DNA from: Emcibacter sp.
Lineage (GTDB): Bacteria > Pseudomonadota > Alphaproteobacteria > Sphingomonadales > Emcibacteraceae
Assembly (NCBI GenBank): GCA_021741205.1
Contig: JAIOYI010000007.1
Location: forward strand, 62,001-126,000
Length of the DNA stretch: 64,000 nt
Reading direction: 5' to 3'
Notes under the pieces: model-generated
What the model was told of the DNA's origin: nothing
Databases searched by the model: none
Seen by the model: the letters and a program-made list of their open reading frames with translations, nothing else
Shown here: positions 18,167 through 27,168 of the stretch, piece by piece
Layout of the letters: each line of letters begins with the position of its first letter
Numbering within the stretch: the first letter of the stretch is position 1
Made by a program: the position numbers and the translations under genes

Positions 18167-19313
18167 GATCAATCAATCCCATCAATTCCGCCTCTGATTG
18201 AAGAAATCCGCTCACGATATTATACATATCATCACAATCAAGCAGAAAGCTGTCATGCCCCTTATCCATATCAATATCCGCAAAACTCACCCGCGCACCA
18301 ACCGCATTAAGGGAACGGACAATATGTCGGCTTTCTTCGGTTGCATAGAGCCAATCTGAATTAAACGACAATATGCAAAAACGGGTTTTTGTTCCCTGAA
18401 AGGCTCCTGCTAAAACACCCCCATGATCCGCACTCAAATCATAATAATCCATGGCACGCGTGATATAGAGATAACTGTTGGCATCAAAACGATCCACAAA
18501 AGAAATCCCCTGATGACGCAAATAGCTTTCAATTTGAAAATCAGCATCAAAGCCAAAGGCTATTTTGTCCCGATCCTGAAGATTGCGGCCAAAACGGCTG
18601 GTCAGTCCAGATTCAGACATATAGGTAATATGGGCGGCCATGCGGGCAACCGCAAGACCAGAATGGGGGTTTTTACCCTTGTCAAAATAACCCCCATGAT
18701 CCCAATTTGGATCAGCCATAATGGCTTGCCGCCCCACCTCATGGAAGGCAATGTTTTGGGCTGAATGACGCCAAGTGGCGGCAATAGGAATAGCTGTTAC
18801 AACCCGATCTGGGAAATCCGCTGCCCATTGCAGAACCTGCATCCCCCCCATAGACCCCCCGATAACAGAAAATATTTTATCAATCCCCAAATGGTCAAGC
18901 AACATAGCCTGCGCTCTAACCATATCACCAATCGTAATCACGGGAAAATCAAGGCCATATGTCTTGCCTGTTTTCGGGTTCAAAGAGGATGGCCCCGTGC
19001 TGCCGGCACAGGAGCCAAGTACATTAATACAAATCACAAAATATCGGTTGGTATCCACAGGTTTTTCAGGGCCAACCATATTTTCCCACCACCCACCTTT
19101 TTTCGTAATGGGATTAATGCCCCGCACAAAATGATCACCCGTTAAGGCATGACAAACCAGTATAACGTTGCTTTTATCCTCATTTATTTTTCCCCAACTT
19201 TTATAGGCCATATCAAAGGAATCTAGTGCAACGCCCGAGTCGAGCAAAAGAGGTTTGCTCTGTCCCAACGTCACCACTTCGGCAAAGCCATCATTTTCTG
19301 TTTCTAAAGCCAT
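18159..19313 (-). CDS. metX: Homoserine O-acyltransferase MetX
   Basis: Alpha/beta hydrolase that acylates L-homoserine at the start of methionine synthesis. 384 residues, usual length. Nucleophile S154 in IGGSMGGMQ, catalytic H353 in [10 protein letters not shown], and YKSWG, CHALTGD and [11 protein letters not shown] are family motifs. Acetyl- and succinyl-specific enzymes share this fold, so the donor is not certain. A minus-strand TATAAT lies at 19390-19385, about 70 bases upstream, without a clear -35. I saw no SAM-II riboswitch pattern in the leader, although many alphaproteobacterial metX genes have one. Confidence 0.93.
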   Translation of the reverse strand: MALETENDGFAEVVTLGQSKPLLLDSGVALDSFDMAYKSWGKINEDKSNVILVCHALTGDHFVRGINPITKKGGWWENMVGPEKPVDTNRYFVICINVLGSCAGSTGPSSLNPKTGKTYGLDFPVITIGDMVRAQAMLLDHLGIDKIFSVIGGSMGGMQVLQWAADFPDRVVTAIPIAATWRHSAQNIAFHEVGRQAIMADPNWDHGGYFDKGKNPHSGLAVARMAAHITYMSESGLTSRFGRNLQDRDKIAFGFDADFQIESYLRHQGISFVDRFDANSYLYITRAMDYYDLSADHGGVLAGAFQGTKTRFCILSFNSDWLYATEESRHIVRSLNAVGARVSFADIDMDKGHDSFLLDCDDMYNIVSGFLQSEAELMGLIDHE

Positions 19314-19470
19314 TTTTACTTTCTATGCTCGTTTTTAAAAAATACCATAATCATTATCTGCCAAAAGAACAGTTGAAATTTAACATTATAGCATATTTAT
19401 AAGTTTACGATTTAACACAATACGTGTAGATGAATAGGAAGAAATTGAAAAATAATATCAGGAAAATGTG

Positions 19471-20562
19471 ATGAGTGGACCAATAGCACGTCCGTGGATC
19501 GAAAAACTTGACATTTATGTGGGCGGAAAATCACATGTTGAGGGTATTGAAAAGCCAGTAAAATTATCATCAAATGAGAGCCCCTTTGGCCCAAGTCCTA
19601 AGGCTATGGAGGCTTATCTTAAAGAGGCCACAGCGCTCCACCGCTATCCTGATGCCTGCTATCATGACCTGCGGGCGGCATTGGCCAAAAAATATGATAT
19701 TGAGGCCGACCAGATCGTTTGTGGCATTGGTTCTGATGAAATTCTGAAACTTGCCTGCCGTGCTTATCTTGAGCCAAATGACGAGGTTATTTTCAGCAAT
19801 CATAGCTTTATGATGTACCCCATAGCCACAAGAAGCTACGGCGGCATAGCCGTTGAGGTGGATGATGAAAATTTCACCACCAATGTGGATCATATTCTTG
19901 CCGCCATTACGAACCGTACAAAGATCATATTTATTGCCAACCCCAATAATCCCACGGGAACTTATCTTTCCACATCCGAAGTGGAACGACTCTGGAAAAA
20001 TATTCCAGACAATATTTTGTTGGTACTGGATAGTGCCTATGCAGAATTTGTGACAGAGGATGATTATCAGGCTGGCATCGAATTGGTGCAAAAATCCAAA
20101 AATGTCCTCATGACCCGCACCTTTTCCAAACTATATGGCCTTGCGGCCTTGCGGCTTGGTTGGGGTTATGCTTGTCCCGAAATCTCGAACACCTTGGATA
20201 AAATTCGTGACCCCTTTAACGTACCCACCCCAACGCAGGTGGCTGGTATCGCCGCCCTGAATGACATTGCATTTGAGAAAATGGCCAAATCACACAATAT
20301 AAAATGGCTAGAGATACTGAAAAATGAACTCTGTGCCATGGGGCTTGAGCCTGTCCCGAGTGTCGCAAATTTTATTCTTATTCATTTTCCGGATCATAAG
20401 AATAAATCCGCCGAAGCCGCCAATGAATATCTATTGAAGCATGGGTATATTCTCCGTTGGCTGCCCAAACAGGGTCTTTCCCACTATTTGCGCCTAACTA
20501 TTGGGACGGAAGAACAAAATCTTGCCCTGATTGATCTGTTGAAAAAATTTATGGAAACCTAA
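19471..20562 (+). CDS. hisC: Histidinol-phosphate / aromatic aminotransferase
   Basis: PLP class I/II aminotransferase, 363 residues. LSSNESPFGPSP near 32-43, NPNNPTGT near 157-164, DSAYAEF near 187-193 and the Schiff-base lysine K220 in TRTFSKLYGLAALRLGW identify HisC. The ATG at 19471 is preferred over the GTG just before it because AGGA sits seven bases upstream. It is followed two bases later by tyrA rather than by his genes. In several alphaproteobacteria the hisC paralogue beside tyrA also transaminates phenylalanine and tyrosine precursors, so a dual or aromatic role is likely here. Confidence 0.9.
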   Translation: MSGPIARPWIEKLDIYVGGKSHVEGIEKPVKLSSNESPFGPSPKAMEAYLKEATALHRYPDACYHDLRAALAKKYDIEADQIVCGIGSDEILKLACRAYLEPNDEVIFSNHSFMMYPIATRSYGGIAVEVDDENFTTNVDHILAAITNRTKIIFIANPNNPTGTYLSTSEVERLWKNIPDNILLVLDSAYAEFVTEDDYQAGIELVQKSKNVLMTRTFSKLYGLAALRLGWGYACPEISNTLDKIRDPFNVPTPTQVAGIAALNDIAFEKMAKSHNIKWLEILKNELCAMGLEPVPSVANFILIHFPDHKNKSAEAANEYLLKHGYILRWLPKQGLSHYLRLTIGTEEQNLALIDLLKKFMET

Positions 20563-20563
20563 T

Positions 20564-21481
20564 ATGGCTATTTTTAAACAAATCACCATTATTGGCATGG
20601 GATTGATCGGATCATCTATTGCCCGTGCAATCCGTGGGAAAGACATTGCAGACCGTCTGATTGGCTGTGACAAAAATGAAGAGCATTGCGACATATCACG
20701 AAGCCTGAAGCTTACTGACCATATGACATCCGATCCTGCGGACGCCGTTCATAATTCTGATCTTATTATTCTGGCAACACCCGTTGGTACCTATGATCAA
20801 CTGGGTAAAGTGATTTGCCCCCTCCTGCAAAGCGGCTCTATCCTTACGGACGTGGGATCGGTAAAATCAAGCGTACTAAAAACATTATCCCAATATATTC
20901 GGCCTGACTGTCACCTGATTCCCGGTCACCCCGTGGCAGGAACGGAACAGTCAGGGCCCACGGCTGGTTTTTCAACTCTGTTCAAGGAACGCTGGTGCAT
21001 TTTGACACCACCTGAAAATGCTGATCCCGCCATGATCAGAAAATTAGAAGAATTTTGGCAGGCTATTGGCAGCAAAGTTGAGCTCATGACGCCTGATCAT
21101 CATGATATGGTTCTTGCCATCACAAGCCATCTTCCCCATCTTATCGCCTATAATATAGTGGGAACGGCTCGTCATCTGGAAGAAGTCACAAAGTCAGAAG
21201 TCATCAAATATTCTGCTGGTGGTTTTCGGGATTTTACCCGTATTGCCGCCTCCGACCCCACCATGTGGCGTGATGTTTTTCTGAACAATAAAGAGGCTGT
21301 CCTTGAAATGCTGGGTCGCTTTAGCGAGGATCTTTCTGATCTCCAACGCGCCATCCGCTATGACGAAGGCGATAAATTATATAATTTATTTGATCGAACC
21401 CGCCGCATCAGAAAACAAATCATCGATGCGGGTCAAGACGAAGATGTGCCAGATTTTGGACGACATCTGGACGATGAATAA
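20564..21481 (+). CDS. tyrA: Prephenate/arogenate dehydrogenase
   Basis: Oxidative decarboxylase of tyrosine synthesis. 305 residues: NAD(P) loop IIGMGLIGSSIAR (8-20), GSVKS near 98, the substrate segment PGHPVAGTEQSGP (about 124-136) and HHDMVLAITSHLPH (about 184-197) with its conserved histidines. No chorismate mutase or ACT domain is fused. The ATG follows the hisC stop after only one spare base, so the two are co-translated. TyrC-type enzymes linked to hisC often use arogenate; specificity cannot be fixed from this sequence. Confidence 0.92.
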   Translation: MAIFKQITIIGMGLIGSSIARAIRGKDIADRLIGCDKNEEHCDISRSLKLTDHMTSDPADAVHNSDLIILATPVGTYDQLGKVICPLLQSGSILTDVGSVKSSVLKTLSQYIRPDCHLIPGHPVAGTEQSGPTAGFSTLFKERWCILTPPENADPAMIRKLEEFWQAIGSKVELMTPDHHDMVLAITSHLPHLIAYNIVGTARHLEEVTKSEVIKYSAGGFRDFTRIAASDPTMWRDVFLNNKEAVLEMLGRFSEDLSDLQRAIRYDEGDKLYNLFDRTRRIRKQIIDAGQDEDVPDFGRHLDDE

Positions 21482-21489
21482 CCCTGACC

Positions 21490-22545
21490 TTACTCGATTA
21501 CTGGACTAAGTTCATAGAGGGGGATCGGCCCCAAAAACAACAAGCCGCCCTGGAAGCTGATGGCAAGATCGAGGACATCTTTACCCTTAAAGTTGCCACT
21601 TTTCTCTTTCTTGCTCATTTTTTTCAATTCTTGCAAAACTTGTTGCCCCTGTTCCTCACCAAATATTGAATATTTGGACAGGATACTAATAATATGATCA
21701 ATGCCATGAATTTTTGAGGTAAAGGCGCCAAGGGGTTTTAAATCCTGATCCAAAGTGATATCACCGCCAAGCTCTACATCCATTTTTCCCGATGATACCT
21801 CAAAACTATTGATGGCAAATGTTCCGCCACTATCCCGCCAATCAACAAGGCTTTTTTTGGAATAAGTTGGCCATTTTTCACCATGAAGCTGAATATCAAC
21901 AATAACATGATCTGCTTTTTTGCCAAATACATCAACAGGCAAATCCTGCGCGATCACGTCATTTGCCGATAGATAGAGCTTGATGAGTGCCGGCAATTCA
22001 ATAGCATCTAGATCAGCGGTCGTTTCTGGTTTCATAATGTGAAATCTAACATCTTGCGCCTTGGATATCTTCTTGCCTTTCTTGGGTTTCCCAGAAGTCC
22101 AGTCAATTTTTTCTACAATAATAGAGGCCTGTCGGATTTTCTTCTGCTGGAGGCTCACATCCGATGAAGCCTTAATATTTTGCATATTCATTATCAGAAT
22201 GGGGGTTTTTTCCTCTCCGATACGTAATTGTCCTCCACTGCTTAAAATAACACCCTGATCAATTTTCCAAGGAAAAGAAAAACGTGTGATATTGGAACTT
22301 GAAAACACAATAGGTATGGTTTTTTTACCAGATTTCACAACCATCAACTGATCAATGCTAATATCCATACGATAAGGAAATCCAGTGACAGAAAGCTTGT
22401 CATATTTAATCGTCAGGCCATGTGCTTTTTGATCCTTGATTTCTATTTCGATCTGTTCCTTGATCTCACCCGCCATATAATGCCAAAATACGCTATAGCC
22501 TATGACCAGAGCCAAGACGGTTGATACCAATATTTTGAAACGCAT
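21490..22545 (-). CDS. DUF2125 envelope protein
   Basis: 351 residues, with an N-terminal membrane anchor or uncleaved signal (about 5-22, ILVSTVLALVIGYSVFWHY) followed by a beta-rich periplasmic domain. The sequence pattern (GLTIKYDKLSVTGFPYRMDI, residues about 43-62) is characteristic of DUF2125, a conserved alphaproteobacterial family without known function, often placed beside tyrA as here. The long periplasmic beta-sheet recalls AsmA-like proteins, but that is only a resemblance. It converges on tyrA with an eight-base gap. Confidence 0.82.
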   Translation of the reverse strand: MRFKILVSTVLALVIGYSVFWHYMAGEIKEQIEIEIKDQKAHGLTIKYDKLSVTGFPYRMDISIDQLMVVKSGKKTIPIVFSSSNITRFSFPWKIDQGVILSSGGQLRIGEEKTPILIMNMQNIKASSDVSLQQKKIRQASIIVEKIDWTSGKPKKGKKISKAQDVRFHIMKPETTADLDAIELPALIKLYLSANDVIAQDLPVDVFGKKADHVIVDIQLHGEKWPTYSKKSLVDWRDSGGTFAINSFEVSSGKMDVELGGDITLDQDLKPLGAFTSKIHGIDHIISILSKYSIFGEEQGQQVLQELKKMSKKEKSGNFKGKDVLDLAISFQGGLLFLGPIPLYELSPVIE

Positions 22546-22630
22546 ATACTTATTTCCCAGAAAATTGATCGCTATAACAGAGTAGCAAACATCATGTCGA
22601 GCGGAAGGTTCGGTTCATTATATAGATATT

Positions 22631-22695
22631 GATATTAATCTGTCACCAAAAGATGTTGACTAGGGATATTAATCTGTCACCAAAAGATGTTGACT
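22631..22695. repeat. 31-bp direct repeat duplicating the end of plsC
   Basis: Two identical 31-base copies (22631-22661 and 22665-22695) lie with a 34-base period. The second copy contains the last eight sense codons and the stop of the acyltransferase gene; the first lies just past the stop. It looks like a tandem duplication of the gene's 3' end that left the protein intact. Confidence 0.9.
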
Positions 22696-23385
22696 TGCCA
22701 TTTCAATAGTCTCTTCAAGCTTGTGCATGAAGTCATCTTTTTGAAGTCCTATATCAATAGGCGGGAGAAATTCAACCACAAATGTTCCTTTCCGTATGTT
22801 TCCCTTCTTTGGCCAATATAATCCCGTATTGACCGCAACCGGAACCACAGGAATCTTAAGATATTTATATATACCAAAAATTCCCGACATATAGGGATGT
22901 TTTTTTCCAGGAACCGCTCTTGATCCTTCGGGAAAAATAATCACAGATCTGCCCTCATTCACTTCTTCCATGGAACGTGTCAACATTTTTCGCATGGATT
23001 TCATACCCATCTCTCGATCTATGGGAATGTTGCCGACCTTCTCGCATACCCGACCATAAAGCGGAATATCAAGCAATTCCTCCTTCATAATGAAGGTTGG
23101 ATTTTCAAGAATCGCATGCATAATAAAGGTATCAAGCATGGATTGATGTTTCATGGCATAAATAACAGGAGTCTTGGAAATATGTTCCCTGCCCCGCACG
23201 TCCATATTCAAGCCTTGCACTATTTTGAGCCAGAAACACACCCCCCTGCACCAGAATGTCTGAAAGGCCGCATGCCACCGCCATGGCACTTTGGGTATAT
23301 ATAACATGGGTGCCCAAAGGAGACAGGATAATGTCCCCCATATATAAAAAATTCCTCTAAAGAGTGAAGATCGAAAATATTGCAC
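22669..23385 (-). CDS. plsC: 1-acylglycerol-3-phosphate acyltransferase
   Basis: Membrane-bound acyltransferase that adds the second acyl chain to lysophosphatidate. 238 residues with an N-terminal hydrophobic segment (about 10-32). The HX4D catalytic motif is H80-D85 (KHQSMLD), GNIPIDRE supplies the conserved arginine, and FPEGSR is the third family motif. The start is GTG at 23385 with GGGA six bases upstream. A 34-base tandem unit has copied its last codons beyond the stop. A lone gene; neighbouring ydcF-like gene lies upstream in the same direction. Confidence 0.92.
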   Translation of the reverse strand: MQYFRSSLFRGIFYIWGTLSCLLWAPMLYIPKVPWRWHAAFQTFWCRGVCFWLKIVQGLNMDVRGREHISKTPVIYAMKHQSMLDTFIMHAILENPTFIMKEELLDIPLYGRVCEKVGNIPIDREMGMKSMRKMLTRSMEEVNEGRSVIIFPEGSRAVPGKKHPYMSGIFGIYKYLKIPVVPVAVNTGLYWPKKGNIRKGTFVVEFLPPIDIGLQKDDFMHKLEETIEMASQHLLVTD

Positions 23386-23452
23386 GATTGGTCCCGCTAG
23401 CTCTTGTTATATTTTAATACAAGCCCATACATGAGCCTGCCCCATCCCTTTA

Positions 23453-24034
23453 TCAAGAGATACCCCAAATATCAAGCCATCTATTACGCAGAATGGTCAC
23501 CAAATATTTGCTATATTCCCGCATAAGAGAAATAATAGTAATATTCTCGGGCCGCCATTGGCCAACTGGATGGGCAACTGTTTTAATTTTTGGCATAAAC
23601 CGTCTCAGCTCAACAAGGGCACGGGGCATATGTTCTAAGGATGTCACTACCCTGATGGAGGATATATTACTTTTTTTAACCCAAAGAAAGATTTCTTCGG
23701 CATTGCCAGCGGTATTTTGCGCCATAATGCCACTTTCAATACAGCATTGCACAAGCTCTTTCGGGCTGCCAAGAGCCGCATATAATTCCGCTTGCGTTAC
23801 CTCGGCATTGACCCCTGAAATGAAAAGTTTTTTCCCGAACCCATTCTCTAATAGTCGTCCCGCTTCCTGTAGTCTATTCTGTCCCCCAGTCAACACGACT
23901 ATCCCATCGGTTTTTTCATCCGTTGGCGGCTCAATTTGAGATAACCCATAGATGAAATATAATAACCCTCCAAACCACATAAACACCAAGGCCAGAAAAA
24001 CATAAGATATATATTTCACCATATATTTCATCAT
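23453..24034 (-). CDS. DUF218 (YdcF/SanA-like) membrane protein
   Basis: 193 residues from the ATG at 24034; a TTG 21 bases earlier is possible but lacks support. One N-terminal membrane helix (about 6-28) is followed by a DUF218 domain in the periplasm: GIVVLTGGQNRLQEAGRLL, KLFISGVN, and NTAGNAEE with the conserved acidic residues. The family is linked to envelope and cell-wall integrity (SanA, YdcF, ElyC) without a settled reaction. It starts five bases after the ftsX stop, so it is probably the third gene of an ftsE-ftsX operon. Confidence 0.85.
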   Translation of the reverse strand: MMKYMVKYISYVFLALVFMWFGGLLYFIYGLSQIEPPTDEKTDGIVVLTGGQNRLQEAGRLLENGFGKKLFISGVNAEVTQAELYAALGSPKELVQCCIESGIMAQNTAGNAEEIFLWVKKSNISSIRVVTSLEHMPRALVELRRFMPKIKTVAHPVGQWRPENITIISLMREYSKYLVTILRNRWLDIWGIS

Positions 24035-24038
24035 ATAA

Positions 24039-24920
24039 TCAGACCATCCGACCAAGATCCCGCATAACCGTTATACGTGCCGTTACCATGGAAATTAAAG
24101 CTGCAAAAAAAGGAACAATCAACAAAATAAACCCTTCCTGAAGTGGCATTTCAGGAATCGTGACCAAACCTGCTGCAAGATCGCGGGAAAGATAAATCAG
24201 CGAAATAAGGGTGATATAGGTTAATAAAAGTCCAAAAGCACCGCCCTTCAAGCCATATTTCATAAATCTATCCTGATAGGCTCTTGCAATCATGGCATCC
24301 TGCGCTCCTAAATGATGCATAATGGCAATGGTTTCTCTATTTTCTGCCATACTCGCCTTGGTGCCAAAAATAACAATACAAACCGTGGCCAGCACCACCA
24401 AGAACAATATACCAAGGGCGGTATATTCAACAGTATCCATAAGTCTTAAAAACCGGCCAAGCCATTGTTGGTGATCGTCCAAATGGATATTATCAGAAAT
24501 TTGAGCCACCATGCTCTGCACCGCATTCAAATTAACCTTAAGGCTCTGGCTCATGGTCACATCAAGAATATCTGGAATGGGAAGATCGTTCGTCACATTG
24601 CCTGCCCCAAGCCATGGTTCCAGTAATTGAGCAATTTCCTGATCATCCAGTCTTCGAACTTCTACGATTCCTGGGGTTGCTTTCAAAAGCGCCGTAACCT
24701 CATTGACTTGTGCAGCGCGTTTTTCTGGGTCATCCTCTGTAATCTGAACCGTCAGTTTATTGCTTAAGGTATCTGTCCATGCCCCAAAACCTTTATGAAG
24801 AACCATGCCCCCCATCAGGGCGAGCGCACTTAAATAGACCATGACCGCCATAACATAAGGCAGAAGTCGGGTCGCTTCATGGTTTTTTTCATCAGGTAGA
24901 AAGTGAACTTTATGGCTCAT
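24039..24920 (-). CDS. ftsX: Cell division permease FtsX
   Basis: Four-helix inner-membrane protein that, driven by FtsE, activates periplasmic amidase activators during septation. 293 residues: cytoplasmic N tail, helix 1 (about 20-42), a periplasmic loop of about 120 residues, and three closely spaced C-terminal helices (about 171-193, 218-240, 262-284). Its ATG overlaps the FtsE stop by four bases. An EnvC-like target is encoded at 44.1-45.4 kb in this window, the type of partner expected for FtsEX. Confidence 0.93.
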   Translation of the reverse strand: MSHKVHFLPDEKNHEATRLLPYVMAVMVYLSALALMGGMVLHKGFGAWTDTLSNKLTVQITEDDPEKRAAQVNEVTALLKATPGIVEVRRLDDQEIAQLLEPWLGAGNVTNDLPIPDILDVTMSQSLKVNLNAVQSMVAQISDNIHLDDHQQWLGRFLRLMDTVEYTALGILFLVVLATVCIVIFGTKASMAENRETIAIMHHLGAQDAMIARAYQDRFMKYGLKGGAFGLLLTYITLISLIYLSRDLAAGLVTIPEMPLQEGFILLIVPFFAALISMVTARITVMRDLGRMV

Positions 24921-25708
24921 TCCCTGTCACCTTCGTCTGCATCCACAGGATCGTATGGTCTTGGTCCATAATCATCCTGATTAAGTGTAGGCGACTGATA
25001 TTGGGAAAAATCAAAATCTTCCTCTTGCATATCGGGCATAGATTCCCCCGCTTTAATCAATTGAAGCTTGCCATCGGTAAGATGCATGCGGTCGGCACCA
25101 ACCATTTTCACCAATTCCATATCATGGGTTGCAATAACGGTTGTGGTGCCTAGTTTATTTAATTCCAAAAATAAATGCATGATACGTTTTGCAATAACAG
25201 GGTCAACATTACCCGTTGGTTCATCGGCAAGCAAAAGATCGGGACGTTTTATAACAGCTCGAGCAATAGCAACCCTCTGCTTTTCCCCTCCTGATAAGGT
25301 AGGAGGCCGTGATTTCATTCTGCCCTTCAGTCCCACCCACGCCAAAAGTTCTTCTACATGTTCCTCTATTTCAGCACCCTTACCGCCAGCAATTCTAAGG
25401 GGCAGAGCCACATTCTCCACCGCCGTTAAATGATCCAGCAATCTAAAGTCCTGAAAAACAACCCCTATTTTTCGTCTAAATTTTGGCAGATCACGGCGTG
25501 ATGTATTGACCACATCCTCATGAAACATCGTTATTTTTCCCCGTGACGGGCGATGGGCAAGGTACATCAATTTTAACAAAGATGTCTTTCCCGCTCCACT
25601 GGGACCCGTCAGAAAATGCAATGACCCCGGTTTTAAATTAAAAGAAATATCCTTTAATACTTCCGATTCCATCCCATATCGCATGCCAACATTTTCAAAA
25701 TGAATCAC
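24917..25708 (-). CDS. ftsE: Cell division ATPase FtsE
   Basis: ABC ATPase that powers FtsX. Walker A GPSGAGKTS (about 36-44), Q-loop VVFQDFRLL, signature LSGGEKQRVA (about 138-147), Walker B LLLADEPTG and the switch histidine in IATHD. Starts at GTG 25708 with GAGG eight bases upstream. The protein has 263 residues; the last 40 or so are a glutamate/aspartate-rich tail (QEEDFDF...DADEGDRE) beyond the usual 220-residue core. Function of the tail is unknown; it may be a contact point for other division proteins. Confidence 0.95.
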   Translation of the reverse strand: MIHFENVGMRYGMESEVLKDISFNLKPGSLHFLTGPSGAGKTSLLKLMYLAHRPSRGKITMFHEDVVNTSRRDLPKFRRKIGVVFQDFRLLDHLTAVENVALPLRIAGGKGAEIEEHVEELLAWVGLKGRMKSRPPTLSGGEKQRVAIARAVIKRPDLLLADEPTGNVDPVIAKRIMHLFLELNKLGTTTVIATHDMELVKMVGADRMHLTDGKLQLIKAGESMPDMQEEDFDFSQYQSPTLNQDDYGPRPYDPVDADEGDRE

Positions 25709-25937
25709 TCAATATGCCTCGTTATTTCATTGATTATATTATATGCCCTAAAATCAATTCTTGGTAAACCATAACAATTCGCCTCTTGGTCGTAAACTGA
25801 TAATTAGTGTACTTTTCTTTCGCCCTGATCAATTTAACCATTATCATGCTTTTAGCACTCTTGCGTAATTCATTTCAGAAGATTATAACCATTAAAACTA
25901 TAAACCCATAAAATGAATAAGAGCCACAGGTTTATAT

Positions 25938-26720
25938 ATGATCCTAACCTGCCCTGAATGTTCTGCAAGATACGTTGTTGACCCGCTCGCCCTCCTTCCC
26001 AATGGCCGCGTGGTAAGATGTGCCAAATGCAAATTTAGTTGGAGAGAACAAGCACCAGACGATAGTATGCCTGTCGTGGAGGATAGTGACCCATTACCTG
26101 AAGAACTGGATCATGCTCCAGAACCTCCCCCTTCTGAGGGCGCTGAATCTATAACGGATGAAGACTATGTTATCCGGCAAGCTGCCCGAAGAAAACGTCA
26201 GCGTCCCATACCAAAAGGCTCAAACTTGCCAGCACTCCAAAATCATAAACATGGTGATACGGTTTGGGGCTGGTATGGGCTCGGGGCATTTATTGTGGTT
26301 TTGGTTTCCAGTTTTCTCATCTTCCAAAGCAGCATCAGCGCAATTTGGCCCCCTTCAAAAATTTTATATCATGCTCTTGGTATGGATGGTGATTCTAAGG
26401 AAAATATTTCCACCATTCCCAAAGAGGTTCTTTTCAAAATCAAGGATATTGTTCCGAGCAAAATAACATCCAATGGCGTTGTAACCTTGAAAGTTATGGG
26501 TAATGTTGCTAATCTTACTGACCAAACGCTGCCACTGCCCTTGCTCAAAATATCTTTAAGGGACGCCCAAGAACAAATTGTACGAGAATGGACGTTTAAA
26601 TCATCCGCCGCAACAATTTCAGAGGATGAAGAGGTATCTTTTGAAACCTCGCTGCCAAATCCCCCAGATGATGCGATCAGTATCAGAGTAACTTTTGCCG
26701 AAGAACAAGGTACAAAATAA
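25938..26720 (+). CDS. MJ0042 zinc-ribbon membrane protein
   Basis: 260 residues. The N terminus is an MJ0042-type zinc ribbon with two CxxC pairs (CPECSARY and CAKCKFSW, cysteines at about 5, 8, 30 and 33), followed by an acidic disordered linker, a basic patch (RRKRQR), one membrane helix (about 112-134, LGAFIVVLVSSFLIFQ) and a DUF3426-like beta domain outside. Such proteins lie divergent from ftsEX in many alphaproteobacteria. Function unknown. The 229-base gap between ftsE and this gene contains no promoter I can support firmly. Confidence 0.82.
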   Translation: MILTCPECSARYVVDPLALLPNGRVVRCAKCKFSWREQAPDDSMPVVEDSDPLPEELDHAPEPPPSEGAESITDEDYVIRQAARRKRQRPIPKGSNLPALQNHKHGDTVWGWYGLGAFIVVLVSSFLIFQSSISAIWPPSKILYHALGMDGDSKENISTIPKEVLFKIKDIVPSKITSNGVVTLKVMGNVANLTDQTLPLPLLKISLRDAQEQIVREWTFKSSAATISEDEEVSFETSLPNPPDDAISIRVTFAEEQGTK

Positions 26721-26793
26721 CCCCCCTATTATTCTGATCATTTCCTTTGTTACAAAAATAGGCTATAAATATGGCAAAGGAGTTTAATGGATA

Positions 26794-27168
26794 ATGGCTC
26801 ATATTCTAATTGCAGAGGATGAATTCTCTATTCGGGAGTTTGTCCGTAGAGCCCTTGCACACCGGGGGCACAGCACAATAGGTGTCGAAGATGGTGGCGC
26901 TGCGGTTGCGGCATTGTCCAATGAGAAATTTGACCTGTTATTAACCGATATTGCAATGCCTGTCATGGACGGCATTGCTCTTGCCCTCACCGTATCCTCA
27001 AAATATCCGGAAATGCCTATTCTCATGATGACGGGCTATTCTCATGAACGTCAGCGCGCCCATAATCTTGAAAGCCTGATCCACGATGTCATCAGCAAGC
27101 CTTTTTCTCTAGATGAGCTTTGTAATATGGTTGATGAAATTTTACAAAAAAAACCAAGCTTACATTGA
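26794..27168 (+). CDS. cpdR: CpdR-type single-domain response regulator
   Basis: Stand-alone receiver domain of 124 residues, close in length and sequence to CpdR, which in its unphosphorylated form delivers substrates to the ClpXP protease in the Caulobacter cell cycle; the CckA-ChpT phosphorelay controls it. The acidic pocket (E8, D9), phospho-acceptor D52 (LLLTDIAMPVMDG), T80 (MMTG) and K102 (SKPFS) are present. No output domain. A TATAAA lies about 30 bases ahead of the ATG, and AAAGGAG is the ribosome site. Its 3' end overlaps the convergent DUF4175 gene by nine bases. Confidence 0.88.
   Translation: MAHILIAEDEFSIREFVRRALAHRGHSTIGVEDGGAAVAALSNEKFDLLLTDIAMPVMDGIALALTVSSKYPEMPILMMTGYSHERQRAHNLESLIHDVISKPFSLDELCNMVDEILQKKPSLH

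Noticed and set aside
19314-19470. SAM riboswitch upstream of metX
   Set aside because: I looked for a SAM-II or SAM-I pattern in the leader because it is common for alphaproteobacterial metX, but the region is AT-rich without the expected pseudoknot pairs.
25834-25841. CtrA site TTAACCAT upstream of the zinc-ribbon gene
   Set aside because: The half-site stands alone; no second TTAA lies seven bases away, and such octamers are frequent in AT-rich gaps.
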